Positions 42,995 through 51,687 of a DNA stretch of 64,000 bases are shown in pieces. The DNA comes from Nocardiopsis sp. ATB16-24 (lineage in GTDB: Bacteria; Actinomycetota; Actinomycetes; Streptosporangiales; Streptosporangiaceae). The notes below the pieces were generated by a model. The model was not told the DNA's origin and ran no database searches. It worked only from the letters and a program-made list of their open reading frames with translations. Location of the stretch: positions 1 to 64,000 of the forward strand of contig NZ_JASCXJ010000001.1 in assembly GCF_030271535.1 (NCBI RefSeq), given 5' to 3'. Position 1 is the first letter of the stretch, and the number at the start of each line of letters is the position of its first letter. The position numbers and the translations under genes were made by a program.

Positions 42995-43267
42995 TCAGGT
43001 CGGCTCCGGGGGTTCCTGTCCGGCGGGCAGGATTCTTCGGCCCTTCACCGGGGCGTAGCGGCGCAGGAGCTCCTCCTCCTGCTCACGGACCGCCTGGACC
43101 AGGTCCTCGTTGAGTTCGCGCAGAGCGCCACGGTACTCGGTGACGTGTCCTTCCACGCGTTCGGCGATACCGCCCGGGGTCAGGGCTCTCCTGGCCCGGT
43201 TGACCCGGTGGACCGCGTAACCGCCGATGGCGGCCCCCGCCACGAGATACAACAGTCTGCCGATCAC
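42995..43267 (-). CDS. DUF6167-family small membrane protein
   Basis: A 90-residue protein with one N-terminal membrane helix (MIGRLLYLVAGAAIGGYAVHRV) and a charged helical cytoplasmic part. DUF6167 proteins sit next to DUF948 and alaS throughout actinobacteria; function unknown. The ATG overlaps the DUF948 stop (ATGA). Confidence 0.8.
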   Translation of the reverse strand: MIGRLLYLVAGAAIGGYAVHRVNRARRALTPGGIAERVEGHVTEYRGALRELNEDLVQAVREQEEELLRRYAPVKGRRILPAGQEPPEPT

Positions 43268-43656
43268 CGGTTCGCCTTCTTCCTACGTCCGCGCACCACC
43301 GCCAGGGTCTTGCGCTGGCCCAGGACTCGTCGCACGCCGTAGGACAGCGACGCCACCTTCACCAACGGCCCGGTGAACACCGAACGGGTCAGCGCCGTCA
43401 TCGTGGAGACGTCCTCGGAACTGGCCTGCACGTTGGCGGTGATCTCCTCCACCCGTTCGAGTGACGTGTTGGTGCGTTCCACCGTCGAGGCGACGTCGTC
43501 CAGCAGCGGCGGGGTACGGTCCCCCAGTTCCGAGACGACCTTGGTCGCCTCGTTGATGAGTTTGATCAGTTTGACGAGCGCCACGCACATGAACGTGGCC
43601 AGCACCGCCCAGACCACCGCGGCGACGAGCGCGGCGACCTCTCCTCCGGTAAGCAT
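43264..43656 (-). CDS. DUF948-family membrane protein
   Basis: A 130-residue protein with an N-terminal membrane helix (about 6-30) and a long heptad-like helix (EATKVVSELGDRTPPLLDDV and beyond), the DUF948 pattern resembling a methyl-accepting coiled coil. ATG 43656 gives the family N terminus MLTGGEVAALVAAVVWAV. Coupled to DUF6167. Confidence 0.82.
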   Translation of the reverse strand: MLTGGEVAALVAAVVWAVLATFMCVALVKLIKLINEATKVVSELGDRTPPLLDDVASTVERTNTSLERVEEITANVQASSEDVSTMTALTRSVFTGPLVKVASLSYGVRRVLGQRKTLAVVRGRRKKANR

Positions 43657-44003
43657 GCGGGCTCCGTGGGCAGATAGAGGGTTCTTCGAGGGTGTGCGGC
43701 GGCCTCTCGCGCACGCGCCGGGCCCGGAGGGGGCGACGGGGCCCCGTGGTCCGCGGTCGGGCCGATTTTCGGCCGACCCTATCGTGTCCCCGGCCCGATC
43801 GGGCGGACACGCCACGGTGGAAGGACGGGGACCTCGCCGGCCGTGCTCGGTCGACCCTCACCCCAGGTGACCGATGGAGACCGTGGGGATCGACGTCCGG
43901 CCTCCCTCTGCCGGAGAATCGGGAATCACTGCGAAGCGGGATCTTGACTACGATGTCGGACACTCAGCCTCCCACCTGCCCATGAAGCATCGACAGGACA
44001 CCC
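43657..44003. other. divergent intergenic region (DUF948 / pseudokinase)
   Basis: Divergent promoter region with a GC-rich inverted repeat around 43758-43780. A TTGACT box (from about 43945) faces the pseudokinase gene but lacks a fitting -10. No gene seen. Confidence 0.4.
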
Positions 44004-45587
44004 ATGAGCCCTCGTTCTCCCCGAGAGATCTCCGTATTGGTTCCGCCGGATCTGGCCCCCCTCTATCCGGACGACCCTTCACGGATCGGTCCCTACCTGG
44101 TCCTGGGACGTCTGGGGCAGGGGTCCAGCGGCACCGTCTACGCCGCGGTGGACACCGCCTCCCCCAGTGCGGACGATCGCCTGGTGGCGGTCAAGACCCT
44201 CACCTCCCCCGAGCTGGACTCCCCCGATGCCCACCCGGCCCTGGAACAGCGCCTACGAGCCCTGTCCAACGTCGATTCCCGGCGCGTGGTCGTGCCTTTG
44301 GCCTTCGACGGCGACGCCAATCCGCCCTGGCTCTCCATGCCCTACCTGGCGGGCGAGCGCCTGTCCCACTACGTCACCAAACGTGGTGGTCTGGGCACGG
44401 GAAAGCTCATAGCCCTGGCCACGGGCCTGGCCGAAGGTCTGTCCGCGCTGCACGCGCGAGGGGTGGCACACGGATCACTGCGCCCCAGCGAGGTCCTGTT
44501 GGAGTCCCACGGACCGCACATCATGGAGTGCGCGGTCGCGGCCTCGGCGGAGCACCTGCGCGGTTCGGGTGCCACCTGGCTGAGTCCCGAGCGTTTCGGA
44601 GGCGGACCGGCCACACCCGCCGCCGACGTGTTCGCGTGGGGGGCCATCGTCGCCTTCGCCGGAACGGGCCGTCTGCCCTTCGGCCCTGGTGAGCCCGAGG
44701 AGATCGCGGAACGGGCCGCCCAGGGTTCCTTCGATCTGGACGGTCTGCCCAAGGGGCTGCGCCCGGTGGTCGGGCGTTCGCTGGACCCCGACCCGGAGCG
44801 TCGCCCCAGCCTGCGCGAGGTGCTCGGCGCGGTCATCGCGGTGTGGCAGTCCGAGAACTCCGCCTCCGAGAACGTCGAAGGCACGGATGCCTCACAGGCA
44901 ACGTCCTCACCGGACCGGGACGAACTGGCGCTCATCCTGGAGCGGGAGTGGCACGCCGTGGAGCCTCCCGCCCGCGTGCCCGAGGTCGTCCGGTTGGAGG
45001 GACGGATGTCCAACCGGCGTCCCACCCGGACCCTGTTCCTGGCGGTCGGCGGGCTCCTGGCCCTGGGACTCGTCGGCGCCGGGGTGTGGGGGCTCTCCCA
45101 GGTGTCGGACTCCGACCAGGGCGAGGAGCCGGTCTCCGACGCCGCGGAGGAGGAGGCGGGGGAGGAGGAGCCCTCCGCGGAGGAGGACCCGTTGACCATG
45201 GTCGTGCGGTTCGATCCCGCCGAACAGGAGTCCCCCGGGTCGGGGCCGTGGGTGTACACCCCGGTCGACCGTGACGACGAACCGGTCCGTAACCAGGGGG
45301 TGCCCAGTCACAGCGCCTGGGCCGAGCAGTGGGAGGAGGCGGGGGAACCCGCCGAAGCGGTCATCGCCCCCGACGCGGAGGTCCTGTGCGCCAAGTTCTG
45401 CGCCGCGCCGGACCACGTCTTCCTCGATGAGGAGGGACGCGGCACCTGGGAACTGACCGGGGCCGACTTCATCGGCTATCTGTCGTGGGGGCCGGTGGTG
45501 ATCGTGGAGGTCACCTTCGCCGAGGAGACCGAGGAGGACGGTGAGCCCCGTGAGATCGTGCGGATCACCGAGCTGTTCACCGACTGA
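44004..45587 (+). CDS. membrane-anchored Ser/Thr pseudokinase
   Basis: A 527-residue PknB-type receptor. The N lobe is intact (glycine loop LGQGSSGTV 38-46, VAVK lysine 64). The catalytic loop HRDLKPxN is HGSLRPSE (156-163), losing the catalytic Asp and metal-binding Asn, and no DFG follows (MECAV at that place), so it should not phosphorylate. A membrane helix at about 344-363 precedes an acidic linker and a 150-residue extracellular domain with two cysteines (about 470-478). Probably a scaffold or sensor. Convergent with rarA (47 bp between stops). Confidence 0.82.
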   Translation: MSPRSPREISVLVPPDLAPLYPDDPSRIGPYLVLGRLGQGSSGTVYAAVDTASPSADDRLVAVKTLTSPELDSPDAHPALEQRLRALSNVDSRRVVVPLAFDGDANPPWLSMPYLAGERLSHYVTKRGGLGTGKLIALATGLAEGLSALHARGVAHGSLRPSEVLLESHGPHIMECAVAASAEHLRGSGATWLSPERFGGGPATPAADVFAWGAIVAFAGTGRLPFGPGEPEEIAERAAQGSFDLDGLPKGLRPVVGRSLDPDPERRPSLREVLGAVIAVWQSENSASENVEGTDASQATSSPDRDELALILEREWHAVEPPARVPEVVRLEGRMSNRRPTRTLFLAVGGLLALGLVGAGVWGLSQVSDSDQGEEPVSDAAEEEAGEEEPSAEEDPLTMVVRFDPAEQESPGSGPWVYTPVDRDDEPVRNQGVPSHSAWAEQWEEAGEPAEAVIAPDAEVLCAKFCAAPDHVFLDEEGRGTWELTGADFIGYLSWGPVVIVEVTFAEETEEDGEPREIVRITELFTD

Positions 45588-45634
45588 CGTGGCCGAGGTC
45601 GCGCGGAGCGACGGGGGCCGGGCCCGCACGGACG

Positions 45635-46996
45635 TCAGGCGTTGCGATCCTCGCCCCGTAGAACACTCCTGATGCGTTGGAGCACCTCGCCGAAGCGACG
45701 TTCGGCGCCGTGCCGGGTGGGCCGGTAGTACTCGCGGTCGGTCAGACCGTCGGGAGCGTGCCGCTGGGGAGCCACCCCGCCGGGAAAGTCGTGGGCGTAG
45801 CGGTAGCCCTTGCCGTGACCGAGTTCGGCGGCGCCCTTGTAGTGGCCGTCACGCAGGTGCGGGGGCACGGGTCCGGCGCGCCCCGCCCTGACGTCGGCCA
45901 CCGCCGCGTCGATGGCGGTGATGACCGCGTTGGACTTGGGCGCCAGGCTGATGTGGATGACCGCCTGGGCCAGATTGATGCGCGCCTCGGGCATACCGAT
46001 GAGTTCCACGGCCTGGGCCGCGGCCACGGCCGTCTGGAGCGCGGTGGGATCGGCCATGCCCACGTCCTCACTGGCGTGCACGACGACGCGGCGAGCGATG
46101 AAACGCGGATCCTCCCCGGCCTCGATCATGCGGGCGAGGTAGTGCAGCGCGGCGTCGGGGTCGGAACCGCGCATGCTCTTGATGAAGGCGCTGACCACGT
46201 CGTAGTGCTGGTCACCGGAACGGTCGTAGCGCACGGCGTGCCGATCCACGGCGCGCTCGACGTGCTCGGCGGTGATGAGGACCGGTCCGTCACCGGAGGC
46301 GCCGCCCTGGGTGGAGGGGCCGGCGACGAGTGCGGCGGCCTCCAGGTAGGTCAGGGACCGGCGCCCGTCACCACCGGCCAGACGCACGAGGTGGTCGGCA
46401 CCCTCCTCCGAGAGCGTGTAGCGGCCGTCCAGGCCGCGCTCCTCGGTCAGGGCCCGTTCCACGAGGGCACGGATGTCGTCGTCGTCCAGGGACTCCAGTG
46501 ACAGCAACAACGAACGGGACAGCAACGGGCTGACCACGGAGAAGAACGGGTTCTCGGTGGTGGCGCCGATGAAGCTCACCCAGCGGTTCTCCACCGCGGG
46601 CAACAGCGCGTCCTGTTGCGTCTTACTGAAACGGTGCACCTCGTCGACGAAGAGCAGGGTGCGCGTGCCGTGCATGCCCATGCGTCGACGCGCCTCGTCG
46701 ACCACGGCCCGCACGTCCTTGACCCCGGCGTTGACCGCGGACAGCTCCACGAAGCGACGCTTGGTGGCACGGCTGACCACCGTCGCCAGAGTGGTCTTGC
46801 CGGTGCCGGGGGGACCCCACAGGAACACGGACATGGGGGCGTCGTCCTCGACCAGGCGCCGCAGCGGACTGCCCTGTCCCAGCAGGTGCCGCTGGCCCAT
46901 GACCTCGTCCAGGGTGCGGGGGCGCATGCGTACCGCGAGCGGTTCCTGCCCCCGTGCGGCTTCGGCTCCGGCGTCGTCGAACAGTGTTTCGGACAC
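45635..46996 (-). CDS. rarA: replication-associated recombination protein A (MgsA/RarA AAA+ ATPase)
   Basis: A 453-residue clamp-loader-like ATPase acting at stalled forks. Walker [12 protein letters not shown], Walker [20 protein letters not shown], sensor GATTENPFF, and C-terminal MgsA domain ([26 protein letters not shown]-like [14 protein letters not shown]). It starts 22 bp after the phosphatase gene and is likely cotranscribed with it. Confidence 0.95.
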   Translation of the reverse strand: MSETLFDDAGAEAARGQEPLAVRMRPRTLDEVMGQRHLLGQGSPLRRLVEDDAPMSVFLWGPPGTGKTTLATVVSRATKRRFVELSAVNAGVKDVRAVVDEARRRMGMHGTRTLLFVDEVHRFSKTQQDALLPAVENRWVSFIGATTENPFFSVVSPLLSRSLLLSLESLDDDDIRALVERALTEERGLDGRYTLSEEGADHLVRLAGGDGRRSLTYLEAAALVAGPSTQGGASGDGPVLITAEHVERAVDRHAVRYDRSGDQHYDVVSAFIKSMRGSDPDAALHYLARMIEAGEDPRFIARRVVVHASEDVGMADPTALQTAVAAAQAVELIGMPEARINLAQAVIHISLAPKSNAVITAIDAAVADVRAGRAGPVPPHLRDGHYKGAAELGHGKGYRYAHDFPGGVAPQRHAPDGLTDREYYRPTRHGAERRFGEVLQRIRSVLRGEDRNA

Positions 46997-47018
46997 GTTC
47001 TCAGGGTAGCGGTGACGG

Positions 47019-49037
47019 TCAGGTCCGCGAGGCCACCACAGACCGGTCCCTCGTCGGTGTCAGGGAGGGGACCATGCGGGTGACGAGCAGCGCGATGTCG
47101 TCGCCGCGACCCGCGGGAGCCCTCTCGGCCAGGACACGAGCGGCCTCCTCGGGGGTCTCGTGGTACTCGGCCAGGATCGCGCCGACCTCGGCCAGCCCCT
47201 CGCTCATCGGCACCTCCGAGCTCTCCACCAGCCCGTCGGAGCACAGCAGCAGTGCCGTCCCGGGCGGCAGCATGCGGGTGCTCACGACGTACTCGGTGTC
47301 GGGGAGCACTCCCAGGGGCGGACCGGTCTCGGGCTCCCAGAACTCGTAGTCGTCCTCGGAGGCCAGCACCACCGGCGGCTGACCCGCCCATGCGGCCTGC
47401 ATGACCCCGCTCTCCCGGTCCACCACGAGATAACCGCAGGTGGCGAAGACGATCTCGCCGGTCTCGGTGAGCAGTCGGTTGGTCTCCCCCAGGACCACGC
47501 CGGGGTCGGACTGGTCGGTGGCGTAGGCGCGGAAGGCCAAACGGATCTGTCCCATGGCCGCTGCGGCCTCCACGCCGTGCCCCTGGACGTCGCCGACCAG
47601 GAGGCCGACCTTGTTCTCGGGCAGTTCGATGACGTCGTAGAAGTCGCCGCAGATACGCCACTCGGCGCGGGAGGGCAGGTACTTGGTGGCGATGTCCATG
47701 TCGGGGAAACTGGCCACCTGTCGGGGCAGCATGCGTCGCTGGACGGCGTCGGCCAGTTCGAGTTCGGCCTGTTGGGTCTTGATGCGCTGTAGGGCCTGAC
47801 CGGCGAGGCCGGCGAAGGTGAGCATCAGTGCGCGCTCGTCACGGCCTGCGTGATGGGGGCGGTCCCACACCATCTGCCACACGCCCAGGGCCACCTTGCC
47901 GTCCCCGAAGATCGGCACGGTGGCCCAGGCCTGGCCGCGTACCTGGCGCATGAGCTCGACCGCCGCGGGAAAACGGCTGATGATCTCGGCACGGCTCTCG
48001 AAGAAGCGGGGTTGGCGGTCCTGGATGACCGCGCCCATGGGGAAGTCGGTGTCGTCGGCACGGCGACCGTCGATCTGGTCGATGTTGCCGCCCCGGGAAC
48101 GGGCACTGGGCGAACTGCGCAACAGCCCGTCCTCGACATAGAGGGCAATGGCGTACAGACCACCGAATATGGGCAGGAACTCCTCGCTGAGCAGGTCCAT
48201 GACCTTGTCGACGGTGGTGGCGGAGACGAGTTTGGAGGACAGCTCGGTGACCAGTCGACCGTGCTCCGCCTCGGTACGGCGACGATCGGCCAGACGACGT
48301 ACGAGTTGGACGTGCTCGGTGACGTCATCGATGATGCCGACGAGCCGGTCGGGGTCCCCGGGCACGTAGCGGGCCCGCACGTGCAGAGAGCGCTCATCGC
48401 CCAGACGGTCGAAGACGCGCAGGCGCTGTTCGTAGTCGCGTCCGGCGAAGGAGGCGGACATGGCGTCCCGCACGCGCGCGATGTCGTCCGGATGGACCCG
48501 CTCCAGGATGCGTTCGAGTTCGCGTTCTCCCCCCGCCAGAAGGGCGCCCAGCGGGGTGGGGCCGAAGAGCTCGCGCATCATCCCGGTGCTCAGGTCCAGA
48601 CTCCACATGACGGAGTCGGAGTTGTCGGTGCGCAGCTCGCTGACCACGCGCAGGTCGGTCTCCTCGGAGGAGAGGACGTGCAGCAGCACGACCACGCGCG
48701 CCCCCTCCCCTCCCGGCAGGGGACGCAGTCGGGCCTCCACCAGATGGGCGGCCTTGTCCGCCGCCCGCAACCGTAGACGGACGCGGCGTCCCCGAGCACC
48801 GGAGAGTGCCTGTTCGTGGGCGCGTGAACCGCGTTGGACGTCGTTGTCATCGAGGAGGTCGTACCATGCCCGTCCGACGAGATCGGCCTCGTCCAGATCC
48901 ACGAGTTCGGTGAAGGCCAGGTTGGCGTACCAGATCGCGCCGTCGGCCAAGGCGAGCACCATGGGCTCGGGAGCGTGGGAGAACGCCTCCGCGAGAGCAC
49001 CCTCGGAGCCACCCCCTACAGCGCGTTTTCCGTTCAC
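47019..49037 (-). CDS. PAS-PAS-GAF-PP2C (SpoIIE-type) protein phosphatase
   Basis: A 672-residue soluble signalling phosphatase. Two PAS domains (about 15-125 and 130-245), a coiled-coil linker, a GAF domain (about 260-415) and a SpoIIE-like PP2C domain (about 430-655) with metal-binding [21 protein letters not shown] and [10 protein letters not shown]. Such proteins dephosphorylate anti-anti-sigma factors or act as output of small-molecule sensors. No anti-sigma gene is adjacent. GTG/ATG choice: ATG 49037. Confidence 0.9.
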   Translation of the reverse strand: MNGKRAVGGGSEGALAEAFSHAPEPMVLALADGAIWYANLAFTELVDLDEADLVGRAWYDLLDDNDVQRGSRAHEQALSGARGRRVRLRLRAADKAAHLVEARLRPLPGGEGARVVVLLHVLSSEETDLRVVSELRTDNSDSVMWSLDLSTGMMRELFGPTPLGALLAGGERELERILERVHPDDIARVRDAMSASFAGRDYEQRLRVFDRLGDERSLHVRARYVPGDPDRLVGIIDDVTEHVQLVRRLADRRRTEAEHGRLVTELSSKLVSATTVDKVMDLLSEEFLPIFGGLYAIALYVEDGLLRSSPSARSRGGNIDQIDGRRADDTDFPMGAVIQDRQPRFFESRAEIISRFPAAVELMRQVRGQAWATVPIFGDGKVALGVWQMVWDRPHHAGRDERALMLTFAGLAGQALQRIKTQQAELELADAVQRRMLPRQVASFPDMDIATKYLPSRAEWRICGDFYDVIELPENKVGLLVGDVQGHGVEAAAAMGQIRLAFRAYATDQSDPGVVLGETNRLLTETGEIVFATCGYLVVDRESGVMQAAWAGQPPVVLASEDDYEFWEPETGPPLGVLPDTEYVVSTRMLPPGTALLLCSDGLVESSEVPMSEGLAEVGAILAEYHETPEEAARVLAERAPAGRGDDIALLVTRMVPSLTPTRDRSVVASRT

Positions 49038-49351
49038 GTATGACTCATCCTCATATCGTCTCGGACGTCACACCCGCGCCCGGGCGCGGTCACCCCTGAA
49101 ACGTTCCGATCAGCTCATTCTAGATGTCCCGGGTCGGACCGGACCCGGCGCCGAACCGGGACGGCCACCGGCGCACCCGGCGCCTGGCGACCGCGTGACC
49201 TGTCGGACAGGTCTTCTCACGGTTCACCGGTACAGGGTGCCGGCGCTGAATTCCATATTCGGGACCGCACCCCGGCGGGCACAGGGCGTAAATCGTTACG
49301 ACCGTGTGACTCAACGGCACAGAACTCACTCCACCACCGCCGCCGAACGCG
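49038..49351. other. upstream region of the phosphatase gene, non-coding
   Basis: No gene supported; presumed promoter region of the phosphatase. The segment CCGGTACAGGGTGC (about 49228) resembles CCGTACAGGGTGC within the small ORF near 49710; this may be chance. Confidence 0.4.
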
Positions 49352-49369
49352 TACGGAGATCTCCGTACA
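49352..49369. promoter_or_regulatory. 18-bp perfect palindrome
   Basis: GTACGGAGATCTCCGTAC, about 315 bp upstream of the phosphatase gene. A second inverted repeat, CGTGTT-N8-AACACG, follows at about 49375-49394. The stretch has no gene, so a regulator-binding site for the phosphatase promoter or an upstream accessory unit is likely. Confidence 0.45.
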
Positions 49370-49574
49370 TGCACCGTGTTCACTCCACAACACGTGCTCC
49401 ACCACGGCGCGGGAGGGGTGATTCGCCCTCAACGGTAGGGGATGACGGCCCTCGACGCACCCGTATTGGGATAGTGAGTCCGTCTCCGGCCGGGCCCGCG
49501 TCCGATGATCGGCGTGCTCCGGCGTGACCGTGGAGAGCGGGCGAGGAGAAGGGGATCCGGGTGCCGCGTACACG

Positions 49575-49607
49575 TCAGGGCGGTGCGCGGTCCGCGCACC
49601 GCCCTGA
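49575..49607 (-). terminator. 16-bp perfect terminator hairpin
   Basis: Arms 49575-49590 and 49592-49607 are perfect complements around one base. It lies 67 bp beyond the end of the small ORF at 49674, which supports a real transcript ending here. Confidence 0.7.
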
Positions 49608-49673
49608 GGTCGAGCGGATGTGGTCGATGTCCAGGAGAGCGCACTCGGCTCCGCGATAGGTACAGGTTCGTCC

Positions 49674-49931
49674 TCACTTGGAGAGAAGGTACTCACGAAC
49701 CTCGTACCCGTACAGGGTGCTCTGCTGGTACTCCAGACTTTTGAGCGGACGACCAGCCGACAGAGCGTGCGTGTCGAAGACGTTCTGTTCCACATGCACC
49801 ATCCGTACCGGCGCCCACCGAATCAGACAGTCCACCCAGCCGACCGTGGTCACCACCCGATGCCACAGGCTGGGAGGCGACCACCCGGCGGTGGCCTCAC
49901 CTCGCGCATGACCTGTACCGGCTGCCGTCAC
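49674..49931 (-). CDS. small ORF or gene remnant of unknown function
   Basis: Not recognised. The 85-codon frame has reasonable codon choice mainly in its last 45 residues (MVHVEQNVFDTHALSAGR, then LYGYEVREYLLSK at the end), and a strong terminator follows. The N-terminal half looks less like protein, so the true start may be the ATG at 49802, or it may be the 3' remnant of a longer gene. It lies at the edge of the accessory segment. Confidence 0.35.
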   Translation of the reverse strand: MTAAGTGHARGEATAGWSPPSLWHRVVTTVGWVDCLIRWAPVRMVHVEQNVFDTHALSAGRPLKSLEYQQSTLYGYEVREYLLSK

Positions 49932-50173
49932 ACGGTCTCCGGATCCGTTTCCTCCCTGCCCCGGGGGTGTCCACTGATTCGGATTCCAGAGCAGGCCGCT
50001 GGTGAAGCCACGACCTGGTGGGTCTTCCCCTGCACGGAACGTAGCCGACTTCGGTCACCTCCTCACGATGTCGACTGGTGCCGGCAACGGCGATCCCCCA
50101 CCTCGGGCGGGCGGGGGCTTTCACCCGTTCCGGCGAGGGTCTCGTTACGTAGGGCGTTTCGACAAGGAAGAAC
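49932..50173. other. non-coding spacer with weak terminator
   Basis: A C5/G5 hairpin at about 50096-50125 follows the 98-residue ORF on the minus strand and may end it. Nothing else recognised. Confidence 0.35.
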
Positions 50174-50470
50174 TCAGACCAGCTGAGGGCCGAAGACGCT
50201 GGTGTGACGATTCAGCACCGCCGTTCCGTCCCAGAGGAGCATCTCCTCCCGGAAGCAGAACCGCTCGTCTCCCTCGTCGTCCAGCTCGATGTGCATGGCG
50301 CTGTACAGTCCCAGCTCATATCCCTGCCCCAGCGTGTCAACCGCCCAGTGGTAGAGGTTCGCACCGCCGAGGACATTCTTGTCGGTCGGGTGCGTCACCA
50401 GGAGGGGAAACGTCGGGGCGTTGCGCGGTTCCGAAGAGGTACGCACGGCATAGAGCAGGAAGGCGTTCAC
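50174..50470 (-). CDS. small protein of unknown function divergent from the XRE gene
   Basis: A 98-residue protein not recognised. It has no membrane segment, a central acidic stretch (MHIELDDEGDERFCFREEM) and an aromatic-rich middle (GANLYHWAVDTLGQGYELGL). GTG start with GAGGAG upstream. It faces away from the XRE regulator and shares the triple-palindrome operator region with it, so it is probably under the same control and part of the mcc-linked accessory unit. Confidence 0.6.
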   Translation of the reverse strand: MNAFLLYAVRTSSEPRNAPTFPLLVTHPTDKNVLGGANLYHWAVDTLGQGYELGLYSAMHIELDDEGDERFCFREEMLLWDGTAVLNRHTSVFGPQLV

Positions 50471-50512
50471 CAGCAGTCACTCCTCTGAGCAGCTTCAGAA
50501 CTCTACGGTAGA

Positions 50513-50562
50513 TTGGATTAATCCAAGTTGGTGGATTTCCACAGTATCTTGGATAATTCCAA
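50513..50562. promoter_or_regulatory. triple operator between the 98-residue ORF and the XRE gene
   Basis: Three palindromes in a row: TTGGATTAATCCAA (50513-50526), GTGGATTTCCAC (50531-50542) and TTGGATAATTCCAA (50549-50562), centres 17 and 19 bp apart. A plus-strand promoter TTGGTG (50528-50533), 18-bp spacer, GATAAT (50552-50557) lies inside the array. This is the likely autoregulatory operator of the XRE protein. The same TTGGA-N4-TCCA pattern recurs at the mccA-like promoter (56314-56327). Confidence 0.7.
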
Positions 50563-50587
50563 TACGTATGTAACTTCAGGTGGTTTC

Positions 50588-51424
50588 ATGGCCCAGACCA
50601 ACATCCGGCGACATCGCTTCGGTAAGAAGCTGGCCGAACTCCGCAAGCAGGCAGGATTCACACAGGCACAAGTGAGTGATGAACTGGAGACCCTTCAAGG
50701 ATCCTTCGCGCGTTACGAACGCGGCGAGCGCGTACCCAAGCGTGTGGTCCTGCACCAGCTCTTCGATCTGTACGGAGTGGGCCCCGACGAACGGGAGGAG
50801 GTCATGACACTCTTCCGGCTGGCAGAGCAACCCAGCTGGTGGCACCCCTACCGTGACCTCCTCCGCCCTGAGTACGCCGCCCTGTTGGATCTGGAAGTCG
50901 ACGCATCAGAGATTCGGACGTACCAGGTCATCGTCCCCGGCCTTTTCCAAACACCTGACTATGCCCGACAGATCCTGCTCTACGGCCCTCAGGAGATCGA
51001 TGACGAAGAAGTGGAACGTCGCCTGGAACTACGTATGGCCCGCCGTCAGATTCTCAGCCGTGAGAACAGCCCTCGGCTGCTGACCCTGATGGACGAGGGA
51101 GCACTACGTCGCGTCGTCGGCGACGAACACGTCATGCGTGAGCAGATCCAGCACCTTCTCTATACGTCGGCTCAGGCACAGATCTCGATACAAATCGTGC
51201 CGTTCGACGCTGGGGCCCATCCGGCCGCTGTCGGAGGCCTGACCCTTCTGGACTGCGACGACCGGCGGGTGGTCTACCTGGACACCACGGTGGGCGAATT
51301 GTTTCTGGACAAATCCGCAGAGGTCACCACTGCCGCCCGGGTCTTCGAGAGCCTGCTGGGCTTCGCACTCAGTGTGAAAGAATCCCGTGAGCTGATGGAG
51401 AAGTACGTTGAGGGGTACACGTGA
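50588..51424 (+). CDS. XRE-family regulator with DUF5753 domain
   Basis: A 278-residue regulator: N-terminal XRE helix-turn-helix (about residues 10-65: FGKKLAELRKQAGFTQAQVS and SFARYERGERVPKR) and the DUF5753 domain found in the WhiJ-like regulators of actinomycetes. ATG 50588 has AGGTGG upstream; the in-frame ATG at 50528 lies inside the operators and is rejected. Its 3' end overlaps the DUF397 gene (GTGA). It converges with the mcc-like operon and probably controls it through the shared palindrome. Confidence 0.9.
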   Translation: MAQTNIRRHRFGKKLAELRKQAGFTQAQVSDELETLQGSFARYERGERVPKRVVLHQLFDLYGVGPDEREEVMTLFRLAEQPSWWHPYRDLLRPEYAALLDLEVDASEIRTYQVIVPGLFQTPDYARQILLYGPQEIDDEEVERRLELRMARRQILSRENSPRLLTLMDEGALRRVVGDEHVMREQIQHLLYTSAQAQISIQIVPFDAGAHPAAVGGLTLLDCDDRRVVYLDTTVGELFLDKSAEVTTAARVFESLLGFALSVKESRELMEKYVEGYT

Positions 51425-51627
51425 GAATCAAGTCGAGCTTCAGCAGTCAGCAAGGGGAATGCGTTCAGGTGGAACAGGTCGGCGGCGAGTTCCATGTCAC
51501 GGACAGCAAGCACCCCGAACGTCCCGCCCACGTCTACACCCGGGGCGAGTGGCGGTCCTTCCTCCAAGGCGTGCGCAACGGCGAGTTCGACTTCGACGTG
51601 TTCTCCGAGGAGGCCAGCCGGGCTTGA
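51421..51627 (+). CDS. DUF397 small protein
   Basis: A 68-residue DUF397 protein (SSFSSQQGECVQVEQVGG, HVTDSKHPERP, the W-x-FLQGVRNGEFD ending). DUF397 proteins are habitual partners of XRE-DUF5753 regulators in actinomycetes, probably modulating them. GTG start coupled to the XRE stop. Followed by a bidirectional terminator. Confidence 0.88.
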   Translation: MRIKSSFSSQQGECVQVEQVGGEFHVTDSKHPERPAHVYTRGEWRSFLQGVRNGEFDFDVFSEEASRA

Positions 51628-51651
51628 GGTCTACGGCGGCTGAGCGGTAGA

Positions 51652-51684
51652 TGGGTGGGGTAGCCAGAGCGGCCACCCCACCCA
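51652..51684. terminator. bidirectional terminator between DUF397 and the CmoA-like gene
   Basis: TGGGTGGGGT (51652-51661) pairs perfectly with ACCCCACCCA (51675-51684). It serves the plus-strand XRE/DUF397 unit and the minus-strand mcc-like operon, whose stop is at 51688. Confidence 0.75.
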
Positions 51685-51687
51685 CAG

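Noticed and set aside
49120-49795. Several 60-190-codon frames on both strands between the phosphatase and the small ORF
   Set aside because: Codon patterns unlike coding DNA, no ribosome sites, and they overlap strong palindromes and the terminator.
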